Assembly: GCA_011050655.1 (NCBI GenBank)
Contig: DRFG01000221.1
Location: forward strand, 1 to 42,280
DNA: 42,280 bases
Source: Roseobacter sp.
GTDB lineage: Bacteria > Pseudomonadota > Alphaproteobacteria > Rhodobacterales > Rhodobacteraceae
Reading direction: 5' to 3'
In this document: piece by piece, positions 1 through 9,966 of the stretch
Layout of the letters: every line of letters starts with the position of its first letter
Numbering within the stretch: the first letter of the stretch is position 1
Position numbers and translations under genes: made by a program
The notes under the pieces: model-generated
Databases searched by the model: none
Told to the model about the DNA's origin: nothing
What the model saw: only the letters and a program-made list of their open reading frames with translations

Positions 1-18
1 CAACGTATAACTGAATTC

Positions 19-58
19 ATCAGCGCCCCACGACGTGACGGTCGCTGATTTCATTTTG
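19..58 (+). terminator. possible terminator of the gene upstream of the window
   Basis: A 7-bp perfect stem (ATCAGCG at 19-25 with CGCTGAT at 43-49) is followed by a T-rich tail (TTTCATTTT). It lies ahead of comM and would end transcription entering from the left. The 17-base loop is long, so this is tentative. No gene is visible in bases 1-154. Confidence 0.3.
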
Positions 59-154
59 CCAAATAAACTCAAATCCAACAGTGACGTGCAAAATTAACGG
101 TTCTTAAACACCCTGTACCTACGCCTTAACCATTCGTCCCGACAAAGGCTTCAC

Positions 155-1669
155 ATGATTTCTCGTGCATACACTGTTGCCTTTCATGGGGTTGATGCGC
201 GGCTTGTAGAAGTGCAATGCGCGGTTTCAGCAGGGTTACCGTCATTTTCGATCGTAGGGTTGCCCGACAAAGCAGTTTCCGAAGCACGTGACCGCGTTCG
301 CGCGGCCTTGTCGTCAATGACCATCGCACTTCCCAGCAAACGTATAATCATCAATCTAAGCCCAGCCGACCTCCCCAAGGAAGGGAGCCACTTTGACCTC
401 CCGATCGCCCTGTCATTACTTGCTGCAATCGACATTCTGCCTCGTGACATGGTGCAGACATTTGTGGCATTGGGCGAACTTTCTCTGGACGGCACATTGA
501 CCCCCGTCCTGGGGGCACTGCCTGCCGCAATGACAGCCGCAGAACATCATAAAGGGCTGTTATGCCCCGCGGCTTGCGGTGCCGAAGCTGCTTGGGTAGG
601 CAACACTCAGGTAATCGCTGCGGCCTGCTTGCGTGATGTCGTACACCATTGTACCGGGCAGACCCCCCTCGCAGCCGCGACACCGGGCGAAGCGCCTTTG
701 TGCGCCTCGCAAAAAGATCTGCAAGAGGTCAAAGGACAGGAACGTGGAAAACGCGCGCTGGAAATCGCAGCGGCAGGGCGTCACCATCTTATGTTTGTCG
801 GCACGCCCGGGTCTGGCAAATCAATGCTGGCAGCACGTCTGCCGACCATATTGCCGCCCCTTTCACCACGCGAGGCGCTTAGTACATCCATGATCCATTC
901 TTTGGCGGGGCTTATTGACGAAGGCGGTATCTCGCGGCACCGCCCTTTCCGTGAACCACATCACACCGCGTCAATGGTCGCTATTATCGGTGGGGGGCGA
1001 CATGCTAAACCGGGCGAAGTAAGCCTCGCCCACAATGGCGTTTTGTTCATGGACGAGCTTCCCGAATTTCCTCGCGCGGTTCTGGAAACTCTCCGACAAC
1101 CTCTGGAATCCGGTGAAGTGACGGTGGCGCGGGCCAACGCCCATGTAAAATATCCTTGTAAATTCATGTTGGTCGGTGCGGCAAACCCTTGCAAATGCGG
1201 TCACCTTAACGATGCCGCACGAGCATGTAGCAGAGCGCCTAAATGCGGCGAAGATTATATGGGGCGCATATCTGGTCCGCTTATGGACCGATTTGACATG
1301 CGGGTGGATATCCCGCCCGTCGCCTATACCGATCTGGATCTTCACGACGGAGGGGAGGCATCGGCTGCGGTCGCCGCGCGTGTTGCGATGGCCGTTGAAA
1401 AACAGGCTTCCCGTTTCAAGTCATTTCCTGACGTCAGTCAAAACGCAGATGCCGACGGCACCCTTCTAGAAGAAATCGCAACGCCGGATACCGAAGGTCG
1501 CGCGTTACTACTCCATGCGGCAGCGCGGTTTCAGCTATCGGCCCGTGGGTATCATCGCGTTTTAAGGGTGGCTCGAACAATTGCGGATCTGGATAGTTCA
1601 GCCGGCATTCGCAAACCCCACGTGGCCGAAGCGCTAAGCTTTCGCTTGCCGCAAGGTACCATCGCATGA
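155..1669 (+). CDS. comM: YifB/ComM family Mg-chelatase-like AAA+ ATPase
   Basis: The product is 504 residues, the usual full length for the family. The N-terminal 170 residues form the Lon-protease-like ChlI domain (begins MISRAYTVAFHGVDA). A Walker A GTPGSGKS sits near residues 216-223, the Mg-chelatase signature FREPHHTAS follows, then a Walker B LFMDELPEF and the C-terminal Mg_chelatase_C region. ComM acts as a hexameric helicase that promotes branch migration during natural transformation in several bacteria; a role here is inferred from family. ComM is also a known target of some Tn7-like islands, but this copy is intact. The gene is monocistronic and converges on gshB. No strong Shine-Dalgarno precedes the ATG. 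Confidence 0.93.
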   Translation: MISRAYTVAFHGVDARLVEVQCAVSAGLPSFSIVGLPDKAVSEARDRVRAALSSMTIALPSKRIIINLSPADLPKEGSHFDLPIALSLLAAIDILPRDMVQTFVALGELSLDGTLTPVLGALPAAMTAAEHHKGLLCPAACGAEAAWVGNTQVIAAACLRDVVHHCTGQTPLAAATPGEAPLCASQKDLQEVKGQERGKRALEIAAAGRHHLMFVGTPGSGKSMLAARLPTILPPLSPREALSTSMIHSLAGLIDEGGISRHRPFREPHHTASMVAIIGGGRHAKPGEVSLAHNGVLFMDELPEFPRAVLETLRQPLESGEVTVARANAHVKYPCKFMLVGAANPCKCGHLNDAARACSRAPKCGEDYMGRISGPLMDRFDMRVDIPPVAYTDLDLHDGGEASAAVAARVAMAVEKQASRFKSFPDVSQNADADGTLLEEIATPDTEGRALLLHAAARFQLSARGYHRVLRVARTIADLDSSAGIRKPHVAEALSFRLPQGTIA

Positions 1670-1814
1670 TCCAAAGTCGGGCGGTAAAAGGATCAGGTCA
1701 AAGCACAGCATGGAAAATACATGCGCCCACTGTATGGGCAGCGACACACCATTTCGCTGGCCGTTCTCTTTAAATAGATAACCGCAAAAGACACTGCTCT
1801 GTCGGTCCTACGAT

Positions 1815-2750
1815 TTAGCTGCGGCGGGCCTCGATTGCTTCCCAAATCTGCGCGGCGATATTGGTACCGTCAAAGCGCTCCAGTTCTTGGATGCCCGTGG
1901 GGGACGTCACATTGATCTCAGTCAGGTAATCACCGATCACGTCAATACCGACAAATATCTGACCTTTTTCCTTTAACCGAGGCCCTATCCTTGCACAAAT
2001 CTCAAGGTCACGGTCAGTCAGGCCAATTTTCTCGGGGCGCCCGCCAACGTGCATGTTGGATCGCGTTTCGCCTTCTGCCGGTACGCGGTTGATGGCACCG
2101 ACGGCTTCGCCCTCGACGAGGATAACGCGTTTATCGCCTTTTGACACAGCGGGCAAAAACTTCTGAATGATCAATGGTTCGCGTGAAAAGCTGGTAAAAA
2201 GCTCGTGTAACGACCCCAGATTTCGATCATTGCCATCGAGGCGGAAAACGCCTGCCCCACCATTCCCGTAAAGAGGCTTGAGTATCACATCCCCATGCTT
2301 GGCCTTAAATGCTTTTATCGTATCAATATCACGCGCAATTGTCGTCGGCGGGATTAAGTCAGGAAAATCCAGAACCAACAGTTTTTCCGGATAGTTGCGG
2401 ACCCAGAATGGATCATTCACCACCAAGGTTGTTTGCTTCAAACGATCTAGCAAATGTGTCGACGTGATATAGTGCATATCGAAAGGTGGGTCCTGCCGCA
2501 GCCACACCACGTCGAAATCCGATAGATCAACTTCGCGTTCCGGGCCCAGCGTTGCATGGTCGCCCTGAACACGCTGCACGGTCAGATCATGCCCACGGGC
2601 GGTAATACGCCCCTCTTGGTAGGCCAGATGGTCAGGCGTATAATAAAAAAGCGAGTGCCCGCGTGCCTGCGCTTCTTCCGCCAATCGGAAACTACTATCC
2701 GCGTTTATATTTACGGCCCCGATCGGGTCCATTTGAAAGGCAATTTTCAT
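1815..2750 (-). CDS. gshB: glutathione synthetase
   Basis: The product (311 residues, typical length) joins glycine to gamma-glutamylcysteine using ATP, the last step of glutathione synthesis in the cytoplasm. The N-terminus ([20 protein letters not shown]) is the GshB N-terminal domain with its MDP motif. The ATP-grasp part shows a glycine-rich loop ([12 protein letters not shown], about residues 157-168) and the terminal metal and substrate motif [12 protein letters not shown]. It is the last gene of a minus-strand run rsmI-yraN-gshB, 58 bp behind yraN, so it is probably co-transcribed with them. It converges on comM across about 145 bp that lack a convincing terminator. Confidence 0.95.
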   Translation of the reverse strand: MKIAFQMDPIGAVNINADSSFRLAEEAQARGHSLFYYTPDHLAYQEGRITARGHDLTVQRVQGDHATLGPEREVDLSDFDVVWLRQDPPFDMHYITSTHLLDRLKQTTLVVNDPFWVRNYPEKLLVLDFPDLIPPTTIARDIDTIKAFKAKHGDVILKPLYGNGGAGVFRLDGNDRNLGSLHELFTSFSREPLIIQKFLPAVSKGDKRVILVEGEAVGAINRVPAEGETRSNMHVGGRPEKIGLTDRDLEICARIGPRLKEKGQIFVGIDVIGDYLTEINVTSPTGIQELERFDGTNIAAQIWEAIEARRS

Positions 2751-2808
2751 AACCGGTCTCCGTGCTGTTCATCTTTAGATGGCGCAGAGACGCACAAGGT
2801 GCAATGGC

Positions 2809-3198
2809 TCAGTCATATCCAAAAGCGTTTTCAAGAATTTGAACATTCCCTGTGTGGTCGACTAACGCCACATCAAACCGCATATCAGTCAGGCTGCCCC
2901 TCGGCTCGTTGCCGATGAATTCTTCAGCAGAACAGCAGATGCGCCGCATCTGCTTGTGGGTCAGCCGCCGGGCTGCCTGTTCAAAGCTATTACTTTTCTT
3001 GACTTCGACAAATACAACGCCATCGTCATCGCGCATGATCAGATCGATTTCGCCGGCTTTCCCCCGCCACCGTTCATGCGCCAGCACAAACCCGCGGCGA
3101 AGGTAATCTTGGGTGACTGATATTTCCGCAGCGCGCCCCGCGTGGTAAGATACTGCACCGCGCGCTGATTTCGCCAGGGCTGTGGGACGGATGGTCAA
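2809..3198 (-). CDS. YraN family (UPF0102) nuclease-fold protein
   Basis: This 129-residue protein has the restriction-endonuclease-like fold signature of UPF0102: GEIDLIMRDDDGVVFVEVKKS around residues 45-66, which supplies the acidic and lysine residues of a PD-(D/E)xK site. The biological role of the family is not established. Its start codon overlaps the rsmI stop by four bases (ATGA), so the two genes are translationally coupled. The neighbourhood rsmI / LpoA-type lipoprotein / yraN matches the yraL-yraM-yraN arrangement of enterobacteria, which strengthens all three calls. Confidence 0.9.
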   Translation of the reverse strand: MTIRPTALAKSARGAVSYHAGRAAEISVTQDYLRRGFVLAHERWRGKAGEIDLIMRDDDGVVFVEVKKSNSFEQAARRLTHKQMRRICCSAEEFIGNEPRGSLTDMRFDVALVDHTGNVQILENAFGYD

Positions 3199-4061
3199 GT
3201 TGTATCTTCCTTCCCCAACTTTAGCGCCGATTGATAAACCTGCCTGCGCGGCACATCATGTGCCTGTGCAACCATGTCGACGGCATCCCGCATCGACATC
3301 GTGTTCAATGCAGCCTCAAGATCCGACGTTAGGTCATGTTCGCTAATTGTCGGTAAACGACCTCGATCAACCAAAACTACGATCTCGCCTTTTGGCGTTT
3401 TCTCGGCGTACTCATCGCGCAACTCGACCAATGACCCGCGTCGTATTTCCTCGAATTTCTTGGTCAGTTCACGACATACAGCAGCCGAGCGCTCGTTTCC
3501 CAACGCCTGTGCCGCATCCCTCAGCATTGCCCCTACACGTTTGGGTGATTCGTAAAATACCAGCGTTGCGGGTATATCCCTTAGCTTTTGCAACGCAGCT
3601 AATCTTGCTCCTTTTGCGTTTGGTAGAAACCCCGCAAAGAAAAACGCATCCGTTGGCAACCCGCCCAAAGCGAGCGCTGTCAGTACGGCGGACGGACCGG
3701 GTGCACATGTAAGCATCAACCCCGCCTCAGCGACCGCCCTTGACAGCTCAAAGCCGGGATCGGCGATCAGCGGCATGCCTGCTTCCGACGCATAGGCGAC
3801 AGATTGCCCATCGCGAATTGCTCTCAAAAGTCGATCTTGAGCATTTTTCCCCGAGTGATCATGCAGGGCCACAATTACACGCCCACCGAGAGGGACGCCG
3901 TGAATATCCATTAGTTTTCGCAAGCTGCGCGTATCTTCCGCGGCCAATACTTCAGCGGATGCCAGTACATCTAGCGCGCGCAGGGTGATGTCTCTGGCGG
4001 TGCCGATAGGTACCCCGACAAAATAAAGCCCTGCCGCGAGGGGTATCTTTTGGTAATTCAA
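3195..4061 (-). CDS. rsmI: 16S rRNA (cytidine(1402)-2'-O)-methyltransferase
   Basis: The product is 288 residues long. RsmI uses S-adenosylmethionine to 2'-O-methylate C1402 in the decoding centre of 16S rRNA. The N-terminus GLYFVGVPIGTARDITLRAL is the diagnostic start of the tetrapyrrole-methylase fold of this family. AEDTRSLRKL and the SAM-binding segment CAPGPSAVLTALALGGLPTD follow at the expected spacing. The C-terminal about 60 residues form the small helical extension seen in RsmI. The gene is divergent from the lipoprotein gene at 4151 and heads the rsmI-yraN-gshB run. Confidence 0.95.
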   Translation of the reverse strand: MNYQKIPLAAGLYFVGVPIGTARDITLRALDVLASAEVLAAEDTRSLRKLMDIHGVPLGGRVIVALHDHSGKNAQDRLLRAIRDGQSVAYASEAGMPLIADPGFELSRAVAEAGLMLTCAPGPSAVLTALALGGLPTDAFFFAGFLPNAKGARLAALQKLRDIPATLVFYESPKRVGAMLRDAAQALGNERSAAVCRELTKKFEEIRRGSLVELRDEYAEKTPKGEIVVLVDRGRLPTISEHDLTSDLEAALNTMSMRDAVDMVAQAHDVPRRQVYQSALKLGKEDTT

Positions 4062-4150
4062 GCTGGACCCGCCTTTCGCACCCTCTATGATCGGTGCATA
4101 TATTCATGGGTCAACGCCTCCGACCCGCCACATTTTGGAGTGACGCTGTT
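4062..4150. promoter_or_regulatory. divergent promoter region, rsmI / lipoprotein
   Basis: An 89-bp gap separates two divergent starts and must hold promoters for both directions. AT-rich TGCATATATTCATG lies near its middle. A Shine-Dalgarno GGAG at 4137-4140 sits ten bases ahead of the ATG at 4151. No clear -35/-10 pair was found. Confidence 0.35.
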
Positions 4151-5335
4151 ATGATTGCTGTTTTCGAAACTCTTCGCAAGCCGTTGCGGCTTTTGATCTT
4201 GCCCTTGGTTGCGCTGGCCCTGACCGCCTGCGAACCAATCATTGCAAGCAATATGGGAGGCGTCAAAGGCCCCAAAGTAGATACAAGCAAACCCATACCG
4301 GTCGCCCTGCTTATTCCTCGAGGAGGATCGGCCGCCGACAACCTACTCGCTCAAGAGCTCGAAAACTCGGCGCGCCTTGCCATTCGTGATCTTGGCGGCG
4401 TCCAGATTGATTTGCGGGTATATGGCACGGCTGGCAATGCAGCCCTTGCCAGCAAAGCGGCCTCGCAGGCAGTGACAGACGGAGCCCAGATCATTGTCGG
4501 GCCGCTCTATGGCGAGGCCGCAAATGCCGCAGGCAACGCGGTTGCTGCACAGGGGGTCAACGTATTATCCTTCTCGAACAACTCTAGTATCGCAGGCGGC
4601 AACGTCTTTGTGTTGGGTCATGGTTTCGACGACACCGCCAACCGGTTGGTTGGCTACGCTAAATCGGCTGGAAAAGACAGGATACTGGTTCTTCACGGTC
4701 AGGATCTGGCGGGTCAGCTGGGTCGTGACGCCATCCTCAACGCCATAGCTGCAAATGGGGCTACTTCGGCGGGTACCGTTGACTATGCGCTAAGCCAAGA
4801 CGCCGTCATTGCGGCCGTACCACGGGTAAAGGCTGCGGTAGATGCAAACGGAGCCAATGCAGTATTTCTGACCACTTCATCGGCCAGCGCCCTGCCTCTT
4901 TTGGCGGAAATGCTTCCACAGGCAGGCGTTTCTGTCGCGACGACCCAGTATATTGGCCTTACACGCTGGGACATACCTCCGCAGACTTTGGCTTTGCCAG
5001 GGGTCCAAGGTGGTTGGTTCGCGCTACCTGACCCAGCTGCAACCTCTACTTTCGCCCAACGCTATTCAGCTGCATATGGCAATACACCCAACCCGATCGC
5101 CGGACTGGCGTTTGACGGTATCGCAGCCGTTGGCGCATTGGCAAAATCCGGTAAAAGCGACGCTTTGTCAGCCTCACGACTTACACAGGGTGCAGGCTTT
5201 CGCGGGGCAAGCGGCGTTTTCCGCCTGAGACCCAATGGCACGACTGAGCACGGGTTGGCGGTCGCGACGATCCGTAACAAGCAGGTCGTTATCATAAGTC
5301 CTGCACCTCAATCGTTTGGCGGTGCCGGCTTCTAG
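4151..5335 (+). CDS. LpoA-type penicillin-binding-protein activator lipoprotein
   Basis: From this start the product is 394 residues. An earlier in-frame ATG at 4094 exists, but 4151 is preferred: it has GGAG ten bases upstream and places the lipoprotein signal peptide correctly (short charged N-terminus, hydrophobic LLILPLVALALT, lipobox cysteine in LTACEP). The rest is a periplasmic-binding-protein type I fold (residues about 45-380; IIVGPLYGEA and GLAFDGIAAVGAL motifs). This corresponds to the C-terminal domain of LpoA; the N-terminal helical domain of enterobacterial LpoA is absent. It probably sits in the outer membrane and stimulates peptidoglycan synthases, inferred from its place next to rsmI and yraN. 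An ABC-transport substrate-binding role is the alternative. Confidence 0.82.
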   Translation: MIAVFETLRKPLRLLILPLVALALTACEPIIASNMGGVKGPKVDTSKPIPVALLIPRGGSAADNLLAQELENSARLAIRDLGGVQIDLRVYGTAGNAALASKAASQAVTDGAQIIVGPLYGEAANAAGNAVAAQGVNVLSFSNNSSIAGGNVFVLGHGFDDTANRLVGYAKSAGKDRILVLHGQDLAGQLGRDAILNAIAANGATSAGTVDYALSQDAVIAAVPRVKAAVDANGANAVFLTTSSASALPLLAEMLPQAGVSVATTQYIGLTRWDIPPQTLALPGVQGGWFALPDPAATSTFAQRYSAAYGNTPNPIAGLAFDGIAAVGALAKSGKSDALSASRLTQGAGFRGASGVFRLRPNGTTEHGLAVATIRNKQVVIISPAPQSFGGAGF

Positions 5336-5346
5336 GGAACTCCCCG

Positions 5347-8133
5347 TTGGTAAAACCACTCATTACGCAAGCAGAATCAGGTGAGGCGACAGCGCGTCAC
5401 CTGATTAGCGCACCCGAGCTTATCTTCGACGAGGCCGCGATCAACGAAGCGCTAACAACGGCGCTTGCAGGGCTGAGCGACAAGAGCGATATTCAGGCCG
5501 CCACAGTGAATATCTTGCGGAGCGCGCAAAAAGCAGGGCGTGCCGAAATTGCACGCGCCTTTGCCGCGTCGCCTTTCGATGCGCGCGCCATGACGTCGGC
5601 CTATTGTTTTTTGACGGATCAATTGGTGCGCAGCACTCTCCAGATTGCCGTCCAGCACCTGCATCCTGTTCCGACAACCGGTACAACTGATCAACTGACT
5701 ATTGTTGGTGTCGGCGGCTATGGCCGAGGCGAGATGGCCCCGTTTTCCGATGTCGACCTTCTGTTTCTCATCACCACAAAATCCACCCCGCGTGCCGACA
5801 GGGTCATCGAATCGATACTCTACATGCTGTGGGATCTTAAGCTAAAGGTAGGGCACGCGACCCGCACAATTCGTGATTGCGTGCAGCTGGGGCGCGAGGA
5901 TTTCACCATACAGACCGCGCTGCTTGAGCATCGCTTTATCGCAGGCGACCTAGCCTTGGCGCAGGATCTGGATCAAACTCTCAAAACCGAACTATTCGCC
6001 GGTACTGGCCGCAGCTTCATCGAAGCAAAGCTCGAGGAACGTGCGGCGCGTCACCGCAAACAGGGTCTGCGATATGTTGTGGAGCCCAACGTAAAAGAAG
6101 CCAAGGGTGGGCTTCGTGACCTGCAATCGTTGTTCTGGATCTCCAAACACATCTATAGCGTGGAGAATGCCGCCGATCTTGTCCAACGGGGTGTGTTTCT
6201 AGAGGAAGAATTCAAGACCTTCGTCGATGCCGAGAATTTTCTCTGGGCAGTGCGCGGGCACCTTCACCTGCTATCGGGGCGCGCGACCGAACAACTTACC
6301 TTTGACATGCAGGTCGCCGTTGCCGAGGCGATGGGATATAGTGACACCCGTGGCCGTCGCGGCGTCGAAGTGTTCATGCAGGCTTATTTCCGTCACGCCA
6401 CCCAAGTCGGTGAACTGACCCGCATCTTTCTTACCAAACTCGAAGCGATCCACATCAAAGCAGAGCCCTTACTGGAACGAATCTTTCGCAGACGGCCCAA
6501 ACTTCGCGATGGCTATACGGTAGTGGTCGGTCGGCTTGCAGTTGTAGATAATGATGCGTTCATGGCGGATAAACTGAACCTGCTGCGTATATTCGAGGAA
6601 GCCTTACGCACAGGGATGTTGATCCACCCCGATGCCATGCGTCTGGTAAAAGCCAATCTGCGTATGATCGACGATGACATGCGTAACAACGCGGAAGCGC
6701 AGCGTATCTTTCTTGATCTGATGCTTAAGCATGGCAACCCTGAACGCGGTTTGCGCCGGATGAATGAACTGGGAATGCTTGCGGCGTTCATTCCGGAATT
6801 CGAGCCCATTGTCGCGATGATGCAGTTTAACATGTATCACAGTTATACGGTGGACGAGCATATAATTCAGTGCATCACGAACCTTGCACTTATCGAAAAA
6901 GGCGAACTTGAAGAAGACCTACCGGTTGCTTCGTCCATCCTCAAACGAGGCGTAAACCGCAAGGTGTTGTACGTCGCCCTTCTTCTCCATGACATTGCGA
7001 AGGGACGACCCGAAGACCACTCCATTCTTGGGGCGCAGATGGCGCGTAAAATCGCCCCCCGACTGGGGTTGAACAAAGCCGAAGTAGACACGGTGGAATG
7101 GTTGGTTCGATACCATCTTTTAATGTCCGATATGGCTCAAAAGCGGGATATTGCTGACCCCCGTACCGTGCGCGACTTTGCCAAAGCCGTGCAAACCGTC
7201 AAACGGTTGGACCTGCTCTGCGTGCTGACCGTCTGTGATATTCGCGGCGTCGGGCCCAACACTTGGAACAATTGGAAAGCTGTCCTGATCCGTGGACTGT
7301 ATCGCCAGACCAAACGCGCCTTGGAAACTGGGCTGGAAGATTTAAACCGCGCCAATCGAGGAAACGAAGCCAAGAAGGCCTTGCGAGTTGCGCTTTCGGA
7401 TTGGCCCCGTAAAGATCTGCAAGCCGAAACAACGCGCCATTATCCACCTTACTGGCAAGGGCTCCATGTGACGGCGCACGCGGTGTTTGCCCAGCTGCTG
7501 CGTGATATTACTGAGGGTGAAATTCGCATCGACCTGCATCCCGACGAGGACCGCGATGCCACCCGCGCCTGTTTTGTCATGGCCGACCACCCCGGCATCT
7601 TTGCACGTCTCGCAGGCGCTCTCGCGCTTGTGGGTGCCAATGTCGTAGATGCGCGCAGCTATACCACCAAGGACGGCTGGGTTACCGATGCGTTCTGGAT
7701 TCAGGACGCCGATGGCAACCCTTATGATGCGGCCCGCCTGCCCCGGCTCCGCGATATGATTTCAAAAACCCTCAAGGGTGAAATTATGGCCCGCGAAGAG
7801 CTCACATCGCGTGACAAGGTTAAAAAGCGCGAAAGAGTCTTTAAGGTACCTACGCACATCACGTTCGATAACGACGGTTCTGAAATCTACACGATCATCG
7901 AAGTCGATACCCGTGACCGTCCCGGGCTGCTCTATGACCTTGCCCGATCCTTGGCTGAATCCAACGTGTATATCGCAAATGCCGTCATTGCGACTTACGG
8001 CGAACAGGTCGTCGATACCTTCTATGTCAAAGACATGTTCGGGTTAAAGTATTACACCGAGAGCAAGCAAAAAACCCTGGAAAAACGGTTGCGCACCGCA
8101 ATTATAGATGGGGTAGAGCGTGCTCAGGCCTAA
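5347..8133 (+). CDS. glnD: [protein-PII] uridylyltransferase / uridylyl-removing enzyme
   Basis: The 928-residue product is full length for GlnD, which adds UMP to PII proteins when nitrogen is scarce and removes it when glutamine is high. Domains in order: nucleotidyltransferase with GVGGYGRGE near residues 120-128 and the SDVD metal motif; the GlnD helical region; an HD hydrolase domain with LLLHDIAKG near 545-553; and two C-terminal ACT domains (about 742-815 and 850-920) that sense glutamine. The start is TTG, 11 bases after the lipoprotein stop with AGGGA upstream. No ATG or GTG in frame would keep the conserved N-terminus, the next methionine being about 80 residues in. Confidence 0.95.
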   Translation: MVKPLITQAESGEATARHLISAPELIFDEAAINEALTTALAGLSDKSDIQAATVNILRSAQKAGRAEIARAFAASPFDARAMTSAYCFLTDQLVRSTLQIAVQHLHPVPTTGTTDQLTIVGVGGYGRGEMAPFSDVDLLFLITTKSTPRADRVIESILYMLWDLKLKVGHATRTIRDCVQLGREDFTIQTALLEHRFIAGDLALAQDLDQTLKTELFAGTGRSFIEAKLEERAARHRKQGLRYVVEPNVKEAKGGLRDLQSLFWISKHIYSVENAADLVQRGVFLEEEFKTFVDAENFLWAVRGHLHLLSGRATEQLTFDMQVAVAEAMGYSDTRGRRGVEVFMQAYFRHATQVGELTRIFLTKLEAIHIKAEPLLERIFRRRPKLRDGYTVVVGRLAVVDNDAFMADKLNLLRIFEEALRTGMLIHPDAMRLVKANLRMIDDDMRNNAEAQRIFLDLMLKHGNPERGLRRMNELGMLAAFIPEFEPIVAMMQFNMYHSYTVDEHIIQCITNLALIEKGELEEDLPVASSILKRGVNRKVLYVALLLHDIAKGRPEDHSILGAQMARKIAPRLGLNKAEVDTVEWLVRYHLLMSDMAQKRDIADPRTVRDFAKAVQTVKRLDLLCVLTVCDIRGVGPNTWNNWKAVLIRGLYRQTKRALETGLEDLNRANRGNEAKKALRVALSDWPRKDLQAETTRHYPPYWQGLHVTAHAVFAQLLRDITEGEIRIDLHPDEDRDATRACFVMADHPGIFARLAGALALVGANVVDARSYTTKDGWVTDAFWIQDADGNPYDAARLPRLRDMISKTLKGEIMAREELTSRDKVKKRERVFKVPTHITFDNDGSEIYTIIEVDTRDRPGLLYDLARSLAESNVYIANAVIATYGEQVVDTFYVKDMFGLKYYTESKQKTLEKRLRTAIIDGVERAQA

Positions 8134-8167
8134 TTCGTTCCGAGGCCATCGATACCAGAGCGCGCGC

Positions 8168-8195
8168 GGCGCTTTGCTGCGCCCTAGAGCTTTTT
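8168..8195 (+). terminator. possible glnD terminator
   Basis: A 5-bp GC stem GGCGC/GCGCC with a six-base loop (8168-8183) is followed, seven bases later, by TTTTT (8191-8195). It sits 35 bp behind the glnD stop. The stem is short and the T-run displaced, so confidence is low. The remainder of the 168-bp gap before murJ shows no gene. Confidence 0.3.
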
Positions 8196-8301
8196 CTCGG
8201 GGCTAGAATTCAGCCTAAGAGGTGATCTCGTCATTTCGCCAATTGCGTAACGGCCTGCCAAAGGCTACGCGTCTCCCACCGCAGCAACAGGCAGCATCGC
8301 A

Positions 8302-9894
8302 ATGAAACCCATCCGCCTCATGTCCGGATTTTTTACCGTAGGAATTTGGACCCTCCTCAGCCGGGTCATGGGGTTTGTACGCGACGTGATGGTTGCGGGG
8401 TACCTAGGGTCCGGCCCCGCAGCCGAGGCTTTTTTGGTTGCTTTCTCACTGCCCAACATGTTCAGGCGTTTCTTTGCAGAAGGGGCGTTCAACATGGCTT
8501 TTGTGCCAATGTTTTCCAAAAGACTGGAAAGCGGCGAAGGCGCAGAAGAATTCGCGCAAGACGCGTTTGTCGGCATGGCCTTCATCCTCACGATCTTTAC
8601 CATTATTGGTGTTATCGCCATGCCGGGGCTGGTTTTGTTAATGGCATCCGGTTTCGCAGGCGATGAACGTTTTGACCTTGCGGTCGAATACGGTCGTCTG
8701 GCCTTTCCATATATTCTGTTCATCTCTCTCGCTGCACTCGTTTCCGGCGTGCTGAACGCAACCGGGCGCTTTTTGGCCGCGGCGGCGGCACCGGTGGTTC
8801 TAAACATCATCTTCATCGTTGCAGTTCTGGTCGGTGCGGCTCTGGGTCGTGATGGGTCCGAGGCGTTGGGAATGGGCATCGACAAGGCTCTCGGTCTACA
8901 AATCGGCGATACCTTGGCACTATCGGTCCCGATCGCTGGCATCGCGCAACTCGCACTGGTTTGGTGGGCTGCTAAACGCGCAGGATTCACTCTTACCTTT
9001 GGTCGCCAACCGCGCCTCACACCAGAACTCAAACGCCTAGCAATCATCGCAGCCCCTGCGGCCTTGGCCGGGGGCGTTATGCAAATCAACCTGCTGGTAG
9101 GGCGTCAAGTTGCCAGCTTCTACGAAGGGGCTGTGGCTTGGCTCAACTACGCGGACCGGTTATACCAGCTTCCGTTGGGAGTGGTCGGCATCGCCATCGG
9201 CGTGGTGCTGCTGCCTGACCTCTCTAGGCGTCTCAAGGCTGGCGACGAACAAGGTTCGCATACCCAGATCAGCCGCGCCGCCGAAGTATCGCTGGCGCTT
9301 ACCATCCCTTCGGCTGTAGCGCTCATGGTCATCCCTTTTACACTAGCCTCGACCCTGTTCGAACGCGGCGCAACCACGACCGACGACGCGGCTGCGATAG
9401 CCATCGCCGTCGCTATATACGGTCTCGGCCTGCCAGCTTTCGTGCTGCAAAAAATCCTGCAACCCCTGTACTACGCCAGGGAAGATACCCGCCGTCCGTT
9501 CTATTTCGCCGTGGTCGCGATGGTGGTTAACGTCGTACTCGCCGTCGGGCTCAGCCCGGTGATCGGTTGGATCGCTCCGGCTGTTGCCACTACAGCCGCC
9601 GGTTGGGCTATGTTCGTTCTGCTGGCCCAAGGGGCACGCGGTTTCGGCCTTGCCGCGCGGTTTGATGCACGCTTTCATCACCGTATCTGGCGCATTCTGA
9701 TCGCCTCTGCTGTAATGGGTGCGGCCTTATGGGTCGGCAATGTGTTGATGCAGCCTCTTCTTGCGCAGCCTTGGTGGCGCGGCATTGGCCTGCTTATCTT
9801 GATGATTATCGCGGCATTAAGCTATTTCGGTGTCGGTCACCTGATCGGAGCCTTCAAGCTTGCCGAATTCAAACGCGCGATGAAACGAGGCTGA
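8302..9894 (+). CDS. murJ: lipid II flippase MurJ (MviN)
   Basis: The 530-residue polytopic membrane protein has about 14 hydrophobic segments. It moves lipid II across the inner membrane for peptidoglycan synthesis. The N-terminus carries the family hallmarks: TLLSRVMGFVRDVMVAGYLG in the first transmembrane helix, then AFLVAFSLPNMFRRFFAEGAF with the conserved arginines and the A-E-G-A motif. YADRLYQLPLGVVGIAIG occurs near residue 285. Length and topology match the family. It lies downstream of glnD, an arrangement often seen in alphaproteobacteria, and converges on tdh. Confidence 0.95.
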   Translation: MKPIRLMSGFFTVGIWTLLSRVMGFVRDVMVAGYLGSGPAAEAFLVAFSLPNMFRRFFAEGAFNMAFVPMFSKRLESGEGAEEFAQDAFVGMAFILTIFTIIGVIAMPGLVLLMASGFAGDERFDLAVEYGRLAFPYILFISLAALVSGVLNATGRFLAAAAAPVVLNIIFIVAVLVGAALGRDGSEALGMGIDKALGLQIGDTLALSVPIAGIAQLALVWWAAKRAGFTLTFGRQPRLTPELKRLAIIAAPAALAGGVMQINLLVGRQVASFYEGAVAWLNYADRLYQLPLGVVGIAIGVVLLPDLSRRLKAGDEQGSHTQISRAAEVSLALTIPSAVALMVIPFTLASTLFERGATTTDDAAAIAIAVAIYGLGLPAFVLQKILQPLYYAREDTRRPFYFAVVAMVVNVVLAVGLSPVIGWIAPAVATTAAGWAMFVLLAQGARGFGLAARFDARFHHRIWRILIASAVMGAALWVGNVLMQPLLAQPWWRGIGLLILMIIAALSYFGVGHLIGAFKLAEFKRAMKRG

Positions 9895-9923
9895 ACACCA
9901 GCGCTTCCAAATGGCTCAAAATC

Positions 9924-9966
9924 CCGGGGGGGGCCCCGGCAAAGCCGGGGCGGGGGCTGGCCCCCT
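9924..9966. terminator. GC-rich hairpin cluster between convergent murJ and tdh
   Basis: A perfect 8-bp stem GCCCCGGC/GCCGGGGC with an AAA loop spans 9933-9951. A second inverted repeat GGGGGC/GCCCCC follows directly and reaches the tdh stop codon. The gap between the convergent genes is only 70 bp, so the hairpins can serve both strands. There is no T-run, so this is a stem-only or Rho-assisted stop, or an extragenic GC-rich repeat. Confidence 0.5.
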